Positions 8,000 through 16,738 of a stretch of DNA of 64,000 bases are shown one piece after another. How positions within the stretch are numbered: the stretch's first letter is position 1; every line of letters begins with the position of its first letter. Both the position numbers and the translations under genes were made by a program. This DNA comes from Nitrospira sp. GTDB taxonomy: Bacteria > Nitrospirota > Nitrospiria > Nitrospirales > Nitrospiraceae. The notes beneath the pieces were generated by a model. It had not been told where the DNA came from. It did not search any database and was given only the letters and a program-made list of their open reading frames with translations. The stretch spans positions 1,654,001-1,718,000 of the forward strand of contig CP126123.1 in assembly GCA_030123605.1 (NCBI GenBank), written 5' to 3'.

Positions 8000-8554
8000 T
8001 TAGCCTTTCATCGACAGGTCAAGTTTGAACTGATACGTATTCAACTTGTTGTCTTGTCCGGCTCGGCTCTCCATCAACTTGATGGTCCCGAACTGATCCG
8101 TCCTGCGAAGGTTGTTCACAAACTCGACCACATCGTCGTTCGACATGGCCCGTCCTTCGAGTTCGACGTTGTTGCCTTTGAGATTCATCCGCACCAGCCA
8201 GACCTTGAGCGGATTGAGGCTTTGGCTGACGTGGTCCAACACCTTGACCGGGCCGGTTCGACTCTTTTCCAACTGATCGATGATGCGATTTTTGTCCTCT
8301 AGCTGTTTTTTCTTCTGCTCAAAATCGTGAACCGCCTTCACCTGTTCCTTGAGCTGCGCGACTTGCTTATCCTTACTCTGCTTCTCATTCTGTTTGGCTT
8401 GGATCTCGTCGTCGAGTGAGGACGCATACCACCAACATCCCGCCAGCGTGATCGTCAGCACACCGACGCCGAGGAAGGCTTCGGCGCGCACGTCCCACTG
8501 CGGTGTGGCCTTTCTGGCCTTGGGTCCGGTTGCGAGTAAGTTGATTTTTATCAT
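8000..8554 (-). CDS. pilN: Type IV pilus inner-membrane protein PilN
   Basis: The product is 184 aa from the ATG at 8554, which overlaps the pilM stop as ATGA; upstream in-frame starts lie inside pilM and are rejected. The N-terminus carries IKINLLATG, the conserved INLL peptide that docks into PilM. One transmembrane helix (about 25-45) and a periplasmic coiled coil with a fimbrial-assembly (PilN) domain follow. It forms the PilM-PilN-PilO alignment complex of the pilus machine. Confidence 0.93.
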   Translation of the reverse strand: MIKINLLATGPKARKATPQWDVRAEAFLGVGVLTITLAGCWWYASSLDDEIQAKQNEKQSKDKQVAQLKEQVKAVHDFEQKKKQLEDKNRIIDQLEKSRTGPVKVLDHVSQSLNPLKVWLVRMNLKGNNVELEGRAMSNDDVVEFVNNLRRTDQFGTIKLMESRAGQDNKLNTYQFKLDLSMKG

Positions 8555-9648
8555 CGGTCCCCCACCGTCCGAAGCGCGAGTCCCACCCCTACCGCCGCCA
8601 ACGGCCCCATCTCGGCCAGCCGATCGGGATCGACATTGCACACCGACGTGTCGATCTCACTGAAGGGATTCGCGATCTCCACATCCACATGCATTCGATC
8701 GTGCAGTTGCTGAGCCAATCCCTTGACCTTGGCTCCTCCGCCGCACAACAACACACGCGTGATGTCGCCGTCCGAAGACGTGGTCTTGAAGTAATCGATC
8801 GTGCGCGCGATCTCCGACGCAACCTCGGCGTTGACGCTCTCCATCACCGTCGCAAGCGACTGGTCGTCGTCACGATCGCTCTTTTTCAATTGTTCCGCTT
8901 CCTCGAAGGAGACTCCCATTTCGCGCTGCACGGCTTCGGAATATCGATTGCCGCCCAACGGAATATCACGGGTAAAGAGCGACACTCCTCCTCTCACGAT
9001 GTTCACATTCATGACGCTGGCACCGATGTTCACCAACGTCGTCGTATCTTCTTGCGAGGCAGGATTCGTCACGCCGTACATGTTCTCGATGGCAAAGGCA
9101 TCGACATCCATCACCACCGGAATCAGGCCGGCCGCTTTCACCAACTCGGTCAGCTCGTTGATTTTGTCCTTCTTTGCCGCAACCAACACGATCGACATCT
9201 CGCCCTGCTCCTCCGCATTTTCCGACGGTGGCAACACATGAAAATCGAGATTCACTTCATTGATGTCGAAGGGAATGTATTGCTCCGCCGCGAGTTTCAC
9301 CTGCCCGTCAAGCTCCTCATCAGGCATCGGCGGCAAACTGATCTTCTTGATGATGACGGCATGACCGGAAATAGAAATGGCGACCTGCTTCAACTTGACG
9401 TGGTGTTCGGCCAGCAACTCCTTGATGGCCGACACGACTCGCCCTTCGTCCATCACGGTGCCGTCGACGATGACCTCCGGCTCCAGTTCTTTCACCCCGA
9501 ACTTCTGCAGCGTATGGCGCCCACGCTGTTCCTTGATCTGAACGAGTTTGATGCTGCTTGACCCGATGTCGAGCCCCAACAGTTGTCGTTGCGATGAGAA
9601 CATCGAGAAAAAATCCAGATCAGCAAGATGTTTCAGTGAAGCCAGCAT
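8551..9648 (-). CDS. pilM: Type IV pilus actin-like ATPase PilM
   Basis: The product is 365 aa from the ATG at 9648, chosen because GAGGGG lies 6 nt upstream; an ATG at 9654 is also possible. The FtsA/ParM-type fold is visible in LLGLDIGSSSIKLVQI (phosphate-1 loop), VNIGASVMNVNIVRGG (phosphate-2 loop) and RVLLCGGGAKVKGLAQQL (adenosine loop). PilM is a cytoplasmic ATP-binding protein that binds the PilN N-terminal tail. It is the first pilus structural gene of the operon, 13 nt after a small HTH gene. Confidence 0.94.
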   Translation of the reverse strand: MLASLKHLADLDFFSMFSSQRQLLGLDIGSSSIKLVQIKEQRGRHTLQKFGVKELEPEVIVDGTVMDEGRVVSAIKELLAEHHVKLKQVAISISGHAVIIKKISLPPMPDEELDGQVKLAAEQYIPFDINEVNLDFHVLPPSENAEEQGEMSIVLVAAKKDKINELTELVKAAGLIPVVMDVDAFAIENMYGVTNPASQEDTTTLVNIGASVMNVNIVRGGVSLFTRDIPLGGNRYSEAVQREMGVSFEEAEQLKKSDRDDDQSLATVMESVNAEVASEIARTIDYFKTTSSDGDITRVLLCGGGAKVKGLAQQLHDRMHVDVEIANPFSEIDTSVCNVDPDRLAEMGPLAAVGVGLALRTVGDR

Positions 9649-9661
9649 GCTCATCCCCTCT

Positions 9662-9874
9662 CTACGCAACCTCTTTTCGACCCTGCATCACCTGTCTGAT
9701 CTGTTCGACATTCTCGGCGGTATAGAGACGCCAGTTCCGCCAATCTCGCGGCGGCCCGATAATCAACCCTTCCCGCTCCCAGCGAAATAACGTGGCACGC
9801 GAGATATCGAACATCTCACAGACCTCGTTGGTCTTGAACAGTTTCTTTCGGGAACCATCGTTTACTTTCTTCAC
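9662..9874 (-). CDS. Small MerR-type helix-turn-helix protein leading the pil operon
   Basis: The product is about 70 aa from the GTG at 9874 (AGG ribosome site 7 nt upstream). A GTG at 9916 is open but would sit almost on the predicted transcription start. The core KTNEVCEMFDISRATLFRWEREGLI is a MerR/excisionase-like HTH, followed by a wing (RNWRLYTAENVEQIRQVM). There is no ligand domain, so it is a bare DNA-binding module. It is the first gene of the pilMNOPQ unit and may control that operon, possibly its own promoter at 9926-9953. Targets are inferred, not shown. Confidence 0.82.
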   Translation of the reverse strand: MKKVNDGSRKKLFKTNEVCEMFDISRATLFRWEREGLIIGPPRDWRNWRLYTAENVEQIRQVMQGRKEVA

Positions 9875-9925
9875 GCACCGCCTCAAATGCCGCCGTGCAT
9901 CGCACCATTTGACCACACAAAATTA

Positions 9926-9953
9926 AGTATAGTTGGTATAGTCCGCCTGTCAA
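9926..9953 (-). promoter_or_regulatory. Strong sigma-70 promoter of the HTH-pilMNOPQ operon
   Basis: On the minus strand TTGACA (9948-9953) is followed after 16 nt by TATACT (9926-9931), matching the consensus at 11 of 12 positions. CTATAC is directly repeated across the -10 region and could be an operator half-site pair for the HTH protein. Transcription would start near 9919, about 45 nt before the GTG at 9874. Confidence 0.75.
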
Positions 9954-10008
9954 GAAAGCGGACCGGCGGAGGTGAGCGCAGGAGAAACGGCGAAAAGATT
10001 CGCGCAGG

Positions 10009-10875
10009 CTAGGGTTTGTGAAGATCTCGGTGGGTCACGGACACCTCGTACCCGAGGGCCGCGAATCGCTCCCGGAGGCGCAACGCGATCGTCACGGACC
10101 GATGGCGTCCCCCGGTGCATCCGATGCCGATGCTGAGGTAACTTCGCTGATCCCGCTCGAACAGCGGGATCAGAAAGGCAAACAATCCCTGCAGCTGTTC
10201 CAGAAACTGACCGGCAGCCGGGTCAGCAAATACATATTGCTGGACTCGGGCATCCTCGCCGGTCAAGGCTTTCAAGTCCGGTACAAAGAACGGGTTGCGG
10301 ATGAACCGCACATCGAAGAGCAGGTCGATATCATACGGAACGCCGAACTTGTACCCGAACGTGACCAGCGAGATGGTCATGCGACGAGCGACGGGATCCT
10401 GACGGAATTGCCTGATCAACAGATCGCGCAATTCATGCACGGTAATGTCGGACGTGTCGATGACTCGGTCGGCATGTTTCCGAAGGTCGTTCAGACGCTC
10501 CCGTTCAAACCGAACCCCCTCCAGCACCGGCATATGTGGCAACAGCGGGTGAGGACGGCGGCTTTCTGAAAACCGGCGAACCAGGACTTCTTCCCTCGCC
10601 TCCAAAAACACGAGCTGGAGAGCATGGCCCTGGGTCTTCAATTCACCCAACACCGTCGCCAAATCGCCGAAAAACACCCGTTCGCGGATGTCGATCCCCA
10701 GGGCGACATTCTTAATCTCGCCCCCTTGTTGGTGGCACAGTTCGACGAAGGTCGGAAGGAGGGCCGGCGGGAGATTGTCGACACAGAAATAGCCTGCGTC
10801 TTCGAAGGCCTTCAACGCGTGGCTCTTTCCGGATCCGGAAAGACCGCTGATGACGACGAGATTAAGCGCGGCCAT
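10009..10875 (-). CDS. rapZ: RapZ-family nucleotide-binding protein (RNase adapter)
   Basis: The product is 288 aa from the ATG at 10875 (a GTG at 10890 would add five residues). The N-terminal Walker A is GLSGSGKS. The C-terminal domain contains the family signature GIGCTGGRHRSVTIALRLRERF and ends HRDLHKP. In enterobacteria RapZ guides RNase E to the GlmZ small RNA and so controls amino-sugar synthesis; in other phyla its target is less clear. The start lies inside the end of hpf (14-nt overlap), so the two are translationally coupled. It is the last gene of the lpt-rpoN-hpf-rapZ run. Confidence 0.94.
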   Translation of the reverse strand: MAALNLVVISGLSGSGKSHALKAFEDAGYFCVDNLPPALLPTFVELCHQQGGEIKNVALGIDIRERVFFGDLATVLGELKTQGHALQLVFLEAREEVLVRRFSESRRPHPLLPHMPVLEGVRFERERLNDLRKHADRVIDTSDITVHELRDLLIRQFRQDPVARRMTISLVTFGYKFGVPYDIDLLFDVRFIRNPFFVPDLKALTGEDARVQQYVFADPAAGQFLEQLQGLFAFLIPLFERDQRSYLSIGIGCTGGRHRSVTIALRLRERFAALGYEVSVTHRDLHKP

Positions 10876-11413
10876 GAGAGGCGCGAGCACGGTCGCGCGT
10901 AGGGTCGATCAAAGACACCTTTCCATCAGGCAACCGCTGGAGCACCTGGACGTTCCCGGATAGGGCATTCACGAACATAAGCACACCGGTGGAAGTCGCA
11001 TCAAGCGCTGTTATGGCCTCGTCGACGGTCATCAAGTCGAGCGTCGGACGGACGACTTCCACCTCGCCCTGTTCCCCACTCGCCACCTTGCGCGCCACGG
11101 CCCGTATGCGCGGTTGATCGCCGAATTTGTGGTTCGCCCGCCGCTCTTTCAGTTTCCGCACCTGCGCGTCAAGCTTATCGACGACCTGATCGATCGAGGC
11201 ATACATCTCTTCGGTCGACGTCTTCGCCTGCAGCCGTCGCCCCTGCACGACACCCACGACTTCGGCCACGTGATGGAATTTTTCCAAACTGAGGAGAATT
11301 TGCAGCGTCCCCAGCTTCAGGCCATAGCGATCCAGCCGCTCCATGCGTGTTTCGACATAATGTCGCAACGCAGGTGTGACCGCCACATGTCGTCCCGTGA
11401 TCATCAATCGCAT
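10862..11413 (-). CDS. hpf: Ribosome hibernation promoting factor, long form
   Basis: The product is 183 aa from the ATG at 11413, with GAGG 6 nt upstream; upstream in-frame starts add non-conserved residues. The N-terminal RaiA/YfiA domain (about 1-105, LMITGRHVAVTPALRHYVETRMERLDRY) binds the 30S decoding site. The C-terminal dimerisation domain (about 130-175, MTVDEAITALDATSTGVLMFVNALSGNVQVL) marks the long form, which pairs 70S ribosomes into 100S dimers in stationary phase. Its place behind rpoN is the common bacterial arrangement. A hairpin at 11429-11461 lies in its leader. Confidence 0.94.
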   Translation of the reverse strand: MRLMITGRHVAVTPALRHYVETRMERLDRYGLKLGTLQILLSLEKFHHVAEVVGVVQGRRLQAKTSTEEMYASIDQVVDKLDAQVRKLKERRANHKFGDQPRIRAVARKVASGEQGEVEVVRPTLDLMTVDEAITALDATSTGVLMFVNALSGNVQVLQRLPDGKVSLIDPTRDRARASHGRA

Positions 11414-11428
11414 GCCATCCTCGTTTCT

Positions 11429-11461
11429 CGGGCTCCGAACACCGCTCTGGGTCCGAGCCCG
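11429..11461 (-). promoter_or_regulatory. Hairpin in the hpf leader
   Basis: CGGGCTC (11429-11435) pairs with GAGCCCG (11455-11461) across a 19-nt loop, 15 nt upstream of the hpf ATG and past the rpoN stop. There is no U-run. It could be a processing or stabilising element that lets hpf be expressed apart from rpoN. I found no clear sigma-54 or sigma-70 promoter in this 106-bp gap. Confidence 0.35.
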
Positions 11462-11519
11462 CTGCAACGATTGTTGTTTCACCACAGAGCATGCTCCATG
11501 GCGTCAGATTTGGACTACG

Positions 11520-13037
11520 TTAAAAGAACTTCTTTCGCTGCGTGGCGGAGGGGATGTTGTCCTCCGCACGATACTTGGCCACCGTTCGGCGGGCAATCAA
11601 CACGTGCTGCGTACGAAGTCGTGCGGCGATTTCCTCGTCTTTCAAGGGCTTGCGCACGTCTTCGTCCGCGACCATTTTCCGAATCATTTCGCGCACCGTA
11701 AGCGACGACAGCATATCGGACGGTTGATCCGCTCGCTGGAGTCCCGCGTTGAAGAAAAATTTCAATTCCAGCATACCCTGCGGACAATACATGTACTTGT
11801 TGGCCGTCACACGGCTGATGGTCGATTCATGCATGCCGATATCCTCGGCCACTTGTTTCAAGACCAACGGTTTCAAGTACTGGATGCCGCGCTCGAAAAA
11901 TCCCTCTTGAAACTTCACGATGCTCGACACGACTTTGACGATCGTCTTGTTGCGCTGTTCGATGCTTCGGATTACCCATTGGGCCGCACGCAACTTGTCG
12001 TCCAAATAGGCCTTGGTCTCCGCCGAACCGGACTGCCCGGACGACATCAGTTGCTTGTAATAGGGGCTGATGCGCATACGCGGCAACCCGTCGTCGTTGA
12101 GCAATACTTCCCACTCACCTTCGTTCTTGACGACGAAAACATCGGGCACGATCACATAATTCTGGGTATTCGAGAAGGGGCGCCCAGGCTTCGGCTCCAA
12201 CCCCTCGATGACTCGCGTTGCTTGGAACACCTCGTCCATCGAGATATTCATCGCCTTGGCGATCCGACTGTATTGTTTCTTTTCCAGATCCTTCAAGTGA
12301 TGGAGCACGATCGCTTCCAACACCGACCCCTTCAACATGCCGGGGCGAGCCCCTAACGAACCGATGTGGCTTCGGCCCAAAAATTTGAGTTGCAGGAGAA
12401 GACATTCCGGAAGATCTCTCGCCGCCACTCCGGTCGGGTCGAATCCTTGAACGTCTTTCAGGACTGACTCAGCCTCGGCTACGGAATAGGCCGTCCCGGA
12501 CACCAGTTCCTCCAGGGTCATACGCAGGTATCCGTCATCATCCAGGTTCCCGATGATGAGCCTCCCGATCGCCTTTTCACGGTCCGAAAGGCCCGACAGG
12601 GACAGCTGCCAAACGAGGTGGTCTTCCAGTGAGACGGACTTTGCGACGGTTTGTTCATAGGAAGGAAATTCCTCTTTGGACGAGGATCCGTACTCCGTAT
12701 CCCCGCGGCGCATGTCCGTATCGAAATAATCTTCCCAACTCGAGGCCGAAAACTCTTCCGCGTTCTCTCCGCTCTCGGCCGGCTTGTCATCGCCTTCGTT
12801 GCCGGTGTCGCCGGACGTCGTAGGCGGATTCTCCGGTTGTTCACGGTCGGCCGTCCCCGTTTCCTCGTTCTCTTCGGCTTCGGTCACCGACTCGTCCAGC
12901 AACGGATTTTCCATCAGATGTTGTTGCAGACTTTGCTGGAGTTCCAATCGCGACAGTTGCAACAGTTTGATCGCCTGTTGCAACTGCGGCGTCATAATGA
13001 GTTTTTGGCTGAGCTTGATGTCCAGTCGCAGCTTCAT
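11520..13037 (-). CDS. rpoN: RNA polymerase sigma-54 factor
   Basis: The product is 505 aa from the ATG at 13037. Region I at the N-terminus (KLIMTPQLQQAIKLLQLSRLEL) contacts activator ATPases. An acidic linker (about 50-115) follows, then the core-binding and HTH domains. The C-terminal RpoN box ARRTVAKYRAEDNIPSA recognises the -24 element. Sigma-54 directs activator-dependent transcription, often of nitrogen, pilus or stress genes. It lies 21 nt after lptB. Length and motif order are normal. Confidence 0.97.
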   Translation of the reverse strand: MKLRLDIKLSQKLIMTPQLQQAIKLLQLSRLELQQSLQQHLMENPLLDESVTEAEENEETGTADREQPENPPTTSGDTGNEGDDKPAESGENAEEFSASSWEDYFDTDMRRGDTEYGSSSKEEFPSYEQTVAKSVSLEDHLVWQLSLSGLSDREKAIGRLIIGNLDDDGYLRMTLEELVSGTAYSVAEAESVLKDVQGFDPTGVAARDLPECLLLQLKFLGRSHIGSLGARPGMLKGSVLEAIVLHHLKDLEKKQYSRIAKAMNISMDEVFQATRVIEGLEPKPGRPFSNTQNYVIVPDVFVVKNEGEWEVLLNDDGLPRMRISPYYKQLMSSGQSGSAETKAYLDDKLRAAQWVIRSIEQRNKTIVKVVSSIVKFQEGFFERGIQYLKPLVLKQVAEDIGMHESTISRVTANKYMYCPQGMLELKFFFNAGLQRADQPSDMLSSLTVREMIRKMVADEDVRKPLKDEEIAARLRTQHVLIARRTVAKYRAEDNIPSATQRKKFF

Positions 13038-13058
13038 CACACCGTCGCTTCCCGCCCG

Positions 13059-13844
13059 CTAGAGGCGAAAACCTTCTCCCAAATAGACGGCTCGCGCCAT
13101 TTCACTTTTCTCGATCACTCCAGGCGGGCCCGCTTCCAAGATCGTTCCTTCATTGATGATATACGCCCGATCGGTGATGGACAGCGTCTCCCGCACATTG
13201 TGATCCGTAATCAACACTCCGATATGTCGTTGCTTCAGACGGATGATGATCTGCTGAATGTCGGCTACCGCAATAGGGTCGATGCCGGCGAACGGCTCAT
13301 CGAGCAACATAAACAAGGGACTGGTGGCCAATGCACGGGTAATCTCCAGCCTTCGTCGTTCCCCTCCCGATAACGCGTAAGCCTTGCTCTTGCGAATATG
13401 CACCAGATCAAGCTCTTTCAGCAATGCTTCCACACGCTCCGCCCGTTCACTTTTCGAATAGCCCAGCATCTCCAGAATCGCAAGGATATTATGCTCCACC
13501 GAGAGACGACGGAATACCGACGATTCCTGCGGCAAGTAGCCGATTCCCCGCCGAGCCCTTTTATACATCGGCAGATCGGTCATGTCATGGCCGCTCAAAG
13601 CGATCTGCCCTTCATCCGGTTGGCAGAGCCCCACCATCATGTCGAAGATCGTCGTTTTCCCTGCGCCGTTCGGCCCCAGCAGTCCGACAACCTCACCGGC
13701 CCGCACATCGAGCGAAACCCCCTTTACGACCTTACGCCCACGGAAGCTCTTTACCAAACCGGTTGCCGCCAGGCGTTCCACTTCGATTGATGAAGTGGAA
13801 CGGATTACGAGACGAGCCTGGATTTCCGAAGGCGTTTCAATCAC
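13059..13844 (-). CDS. lptB: LPS export ABC transporter ATPase LptB
   Basis: The product is 261 aa from the GTG at 13844, which overlaps the lptA stop as GTGA; GGTGG lies 6 nt upstream. Walker A (GPNGAGKTT), the signature [15 protein letters not shown], Walker B ([13 protein letters not shown]) and the H-loop ([10 protein letters not shown]) are all present. LptB powers extraction of lipopolysaccharide from the inner membrane together with LptF/G, which are not in this window. The close fit to LptB and the lptC-lptA neighbours make the assignment firm. Confidence 0.95.
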   Translation of the reverse strand: MIETPSEIQARLVIRSTSSIEVERLAATGLVKSFRGRKVVKGVSLDVRAGEVVGLLGPNGAGKTTIFDMMVGLCQPDEGQIALSGHDMTDLPMYKRARRGIGYLPQESSVFRRLSVEHNILAILEMLGYSKSERAERVEALLKELDLVHIRKSKAYALSGGERRRLEITRALATSPLFMLLDEPFAGIDPIAVADIQQIIIRLKQRHIGVLITDHNVRETLSITDRAYIINEGTILEAGPPGVIEKSEMARAVYLGEGFRL

Positions 13845-14440
13845 CGCTTGCCACCGCCTTCGCCCTCGATAGTCACCTGAGAGTCTCCTTCCACCACACT
13901 CCGATCTTCTTCTAAAAACATGGTGATTCGCTTGCCGGACACTCGTGTCCCCTTTTGCCAAGCAACCGGTTCACCCGTGAGAACGATCTTCTTCTCTTCT
14001 TCGTAATACAGAGCCTTTTGGCAGGTGGCGCGCCCATCTTCCTTCTCGATTCTGACTCGGCCGGTAGCCTCGACCATGCGAATGCTGCGGTCGGAAACCG
14101 TCGGCGCTGCAGCCCGGCCCGGGGGATCTTTTTTCTTCGCACCGGGAAGCACCTTTGGGTTGGCGGCGTCCGCGGGAACGCTCCCAGCGGCTCCATTACG
14201 GCCGGAATGGAACGACACCACCATGTGATCGGAATAGACGACCAGCGGGCCGCGGGTGAGGACCACTGATCCGTCGAAGATCGCCTTATTCTCCTGATTG
14301 CTGACAGTCATGGTTCGCGAGGTAATGGTGGTCGTGACGGGATCGTGGCTCGCCTCTTTCGGTACGCTTGCTTCCGCGGAATAGGTCGCAGGTGCCGCCA
14401 GCCACATCGCGATATTAAGAAGCAGGAACCACGTCCACAC
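13841..14440 (-). CDS. lptA: LPS transport periplasmic protein LptA (OstA-like)
   Basis: The product is 199 aa from the GTG at 14440. GGAGG lies 6 nt before this GTG but is flush against the ATG at 14446, so the GTG is preferred. An N-terminal signal sequence ([23 protein letters not shown]) is followed by an OstA beta-jellyroll ([35 protein letters not shown]). A Pro/Ala-rich insertion at about 100-130 interrupts the fold. A second half carries [22 protein letters not shown]. LptA bridges the periplasm from LptC to LptD. It overlaps the end of lptC by 26 nt. Confidence 0.9.
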   Translation of the reverse strand: MWTWFLLLNIAMWLAAPATYSAEASVPKEASHDPVTTTITSRTMTVSNQENKAIFDGSVVLTRGPLVVYSDHMVVSFHSGRNGAAGSVPADAANPKVLPGAKKKDPPGRAAAPTVSDRSIRMVEATGRVRIEKEDGRATCQKALYYEEEKKIVLTGEPVAWQKGTRVSGKRITMFLEEDRSVVEGDSQVTIEGEGGGKR

Positions 14441-14987
14441 GCACATCCTCCAACACCTGGAATTCTTCTGTGTCCATCTTACCAAGCAATCCCCTTCCGG
14501 TGACTTGCAACCCGTGCCCGTTGATCGTGACATGGTCGGCCGTTTGGATTTCATGTCGCGCATCCGTCCATGCGAGATGATTGGTCTGAATCGTGTAGCC
14601 GCTTTGAGTCTCCACCACGATCGGCGTGGAGCGGTTGGAAAGCTGGAAGTTTTTGGTCTGTGTATCAAGCGTGCCATCATCTCCCGACAGGGTCAATTCT
14701 TTCCCCTGTGCTCCGTAGAGCGTAATCTGAACCCTATTCAAGAGCGCACGGCTCTCCTTCTCGAACAGGCGAGCTTGTTCTGCTTGTACTTTCCATTGCA
14801 CGATCTCGCCCTTCGTCTGGGTAAAGGTGAAATCTTGAATGCGCGCATCGGCCGCCTCGGCGCCGACAGCGGCAACTGATCGCGACGAAGAGCCCGGGTT
14901 GGATCGCGTCACGAGCAAATACCCGAGAAAGGCCGCCAGTACCACACTGAGAGCAAGAAGACCTCGTCGAATCCAACGTTCCCACAT
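14415..14987 (-). CDS. lptC: LPS export protein LptC
   Basis: The product is 190 aa from the ATG at 14987. One N-terminal transmembrane helix (about 8-26, GLLALSVVLAAFLGYLLV) anchors a periplasmic OstA-like jellyroll (DFTFTQTKGEIVQWKVQAEQARLF; LSGDDGTLDTQTKNFQLS; TDHVTINGHG-like strands). LptC accepts LPS from the LptB2FG complex and hands it to LptA. It is the first gene of the lptC-lptA-lptB-rpoN-hpf-rapZ run, with a promoter candidate at 15039-15067. Confidence 0.88.
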   Translation of the reverse strand: MWERWIRRGLLALSVVLAAFLGYLLVTRSNPGSSSRSVAAVGAEAADARIQDFTFTQTKGEIVQWKVQAEQARLFEKESRALLNRVQITLYGAQGKELTLSGDDGTLDTQTKNFQLSNRSTPIVVETQSGYTIQTNHLAWTDARHEIQTADHVTINGHGLQVTGRGLLGKMDTEEFQVLEDVRVDVVPAS

Positions 14988-15038
14988 GGCAAAAAGCCCA
15001 TGATTTACAGAGCTTCCACGGTCACAACCGGTGGCATG

Positions 15039-15067
15039 ATAGTAGCATTCCACCTGGACCAAGTAAA
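15039..15067 (-). promoter_or_regulatory. Candidate sigma-70 promoter of the lptC operon
   Basis: On the minus strand TTTACT (15062-15067), 17 nt, TACTAT (15039-15044). Each box matches consensus at 4 of 6 positions with ideal spacing. It lies about 45 nt before the expected 5' end of lptC and after the rplQ hairpin, where a new promoter is needed if that hairpin terminates. Confidence 0.45.
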
Positions 15068-15134
15068 CCTACCGCCGAACAATCGTCCTATAAACGGATT
15101 TGAAACGTATAATGAGGAGGGAGGTGAGGTGTGT

Positions 15135-15171
15135 CGGCGACCGCGACGATTACGCGTCGTCGCGGTCGCCG
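15135..15171 (-). terminator. Hairpin after rplQ, end of the ribosomal block
   Basis: A perfect 15-bp GC-rich stem (15135-15149 with 15157-15171) and a 7-nt loop begin 6 nt after the rplQ stop. No U-run follows on the minus strand, so it may work as a Rho-dependent or RNA-stabilising end. Its place at the last gene of a ~34-kb run of co-directional genes supports a terminator. Confidence 0.65.
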
Positions 15172-15176
15172 ATCGT

Positions 15177-15623
15177 TCAGCTTTCTGCGGAAGCAACGCT
15201 TTTGTCTGAGACGTCTTTTTTCTCGGTAGCTTGCGCACCCGACGAAGGCGATACCGCGGCTTTTTCCGGCCTGGCGACCAACTCGATCGCCACCATCTCA
15301 GCGGCATCACCGACCCGCCGCCTGGTTCTGATAATGCGCGTGTAGCCTCCCGGCCGATCACGAAAGCGTGATGCGACATCGCTGAAGAGCTTCGAAACGA
15401 CCGTCTTGCTACGCAAGAAACTGAGTGCGCGACGACGGGCCGGTAGGCTGCCGTCCTTGCCGAGAGAAATCATTCGGTCGGTAAAGCCACGGACTTCCTT
15501 CGCCTTGGCTTCCGTCGTTTCGATGCGCTCCTGTTCCAGCAACGAGGTCACCAGGCTCCGAAAGAGAGCCCAGCGATGTTTGGTTTGACGTCCGAGCTGT
15601 CGACCCTTCTTTTTGTGGCGCAC
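15177..15623 (-). CDS. rplQ: 50S ribosomal protein L17
   Basis: The product is 148 aa. The N-terminal [30 protein letters not shown] is diagnostic of L17, which sits near the peptide exit tunnel of the large subunit. Typical bacterial L17 is about 115-130 aa; here ~25-30 extra residues rich in Ala, Ser, Lys and Glu form a probably disordered C-terminal tail. It is the last gene of the alpha operon, 18 nt after rpoA. Confidence 0.97.
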   Translation of the reverse strand: MRHKKKGRQLGRQTKHRWALFRSLVTSLLEQERIETTEAKAKEVRGFTDRMISLGKDGSLPARRRALSFLRSKTVVSKLFSDVASRFRDRPGGYTRIIRTRRRVGDAAEMVAIELVARPEKAAVSPSSGAQATEKKDVSDKSVASAES

Positions 15624-15641
15624 GGTAGTCCTGTTCCTTTC

Positions 15642-16643
15642 TTACTCTGAACGCACGCCCGCGTCGCCCGACGGCAAGGCGTCGACTTTCATGCCGAGGC
15701 TCAATCCCATTTCGGTCAAGATTTCCTTGATTTCGTTGAGGGATTTCTTCCCGAAATTCTTGGTCTTCAGCATCTCCGCCTCAGTCTTTTGGACCAGATC
15801 GGCGATCGTCTTGATATTGGCATTCTTGAGGCAGTTGGCCGCACGAACGGACAATTCCAGTTCATTCACGCTTCGATAGAGATTCTTATTGACCTCATAG
15901 GCGAGATCTTCGCCGCCGGTTGAGGGTTTCGCATCGGAACGCTCTTCGGGATTGATGAAGATATCCAAGTGCTCGCGAAGAATGCCTGCCGCGTTGGACA
16001 AGGCATCACGCGGGGAAATCGTCCCGTCCGTCCAGATTTCGAGCGTCAGCTTGTCGTAGTCGGTCATGCGACCCACGCGAGCGTTCTCGACATGGAAATT
16101 CACCCGCTTGATCGGGGAAAAAATCGAATCTACGGCAATGACGCCGATCGGCAACCCTTCTTCCTTATTTCGCTCAGCGGGGACAAAACCACGGCCATGC
16201 TTCACCGTCATCTCCACGTCAAGCGAAGCATCCTTATCCAGTGTGGCGATATGCAGATCCGGCGTGAGAATGGTGACATCGCCGTCATGGATGATATCGG
16301 ACCCCTTCGCTTCTCCCGGTCCCTTTTTCTTGAGCCGAATGGTCTTGGGCTTGTCTCCCTGCAAAGCCAACCTGAGACTCTTCACATTCAAAATGATGGA
16401 GGTCACGTCCTCCGTCACACCCGGAATCGTGGAGAATTCATGTAACACTCCTTCGATCTTGACGGTCGTCACGGCAGCCCCCGTCAAGGAGGATAACAAC
16501 ACGCGGCGCAACGAGTTTCCGACCGTGGTGCCGAATCCTCGCTCGAATGCTTCTGTCGTAAACCTGCCGAATGTCGGGGAAAGAGTGTCCTTATCGACTT
16601 CCACCCGCATGGGGATCTGAAAGTCTTTCATCGCTTTAATCAT
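15642..16643 (-). CDS. rpoA: RNA polymerase alpha subunit
   Basis: The product is 333 aa. The N-terminal domain (about 1-235, [35 protein letters not shown]) dimerises and nucleates RNA polymerase assembly. After a linker, the C-terminal domain (about 255-315, [38 protein letters not shown]) contacts UP elements and activators. AAGGGGG lies just upstream of the ATG at 16643. It sits between rpsD and rplQ as in most bacteria. Confidence 0.98.
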   Translation of the reverse strand: MIKAMKDFQIPMRVEVDKDTLSPTFGRFTTEAFERGFGTTVGNSLRRVLLSSLTGAAVTTVKIEGVLHEFSTIPGVTEDVTSIILNVKSLRLALQGDKPKTIRLKKKGPGEAKGSDIIHDGDVTILTPDLHIATLDKDASLDVEMTVKHGRGFVPAERNKEEGLPIGVIAVDSIFSPIKRVNFHVENARVGRMTDYDKLTLEIWTDGTISPRDALSNAAGILREHLDIFINPEERSDAKPSTGGEDLAYEVNKNLYRSVNELELSVRAANCLKNANIKTIADLVQKTEAEMLKTKNFGKKSLNEIKEILTEMGLSLGMKVDALPSGDAGVRSE

Positions 16644-16738
16644 GACTCCCCCTTCATTTGCTCGTGCATTAACTCGTATGGGCCCATCTCTCGTTCAGTC
16701 GCGGTCGAGTGAAGCGAATGCTCTCCGATCACGTTCAC

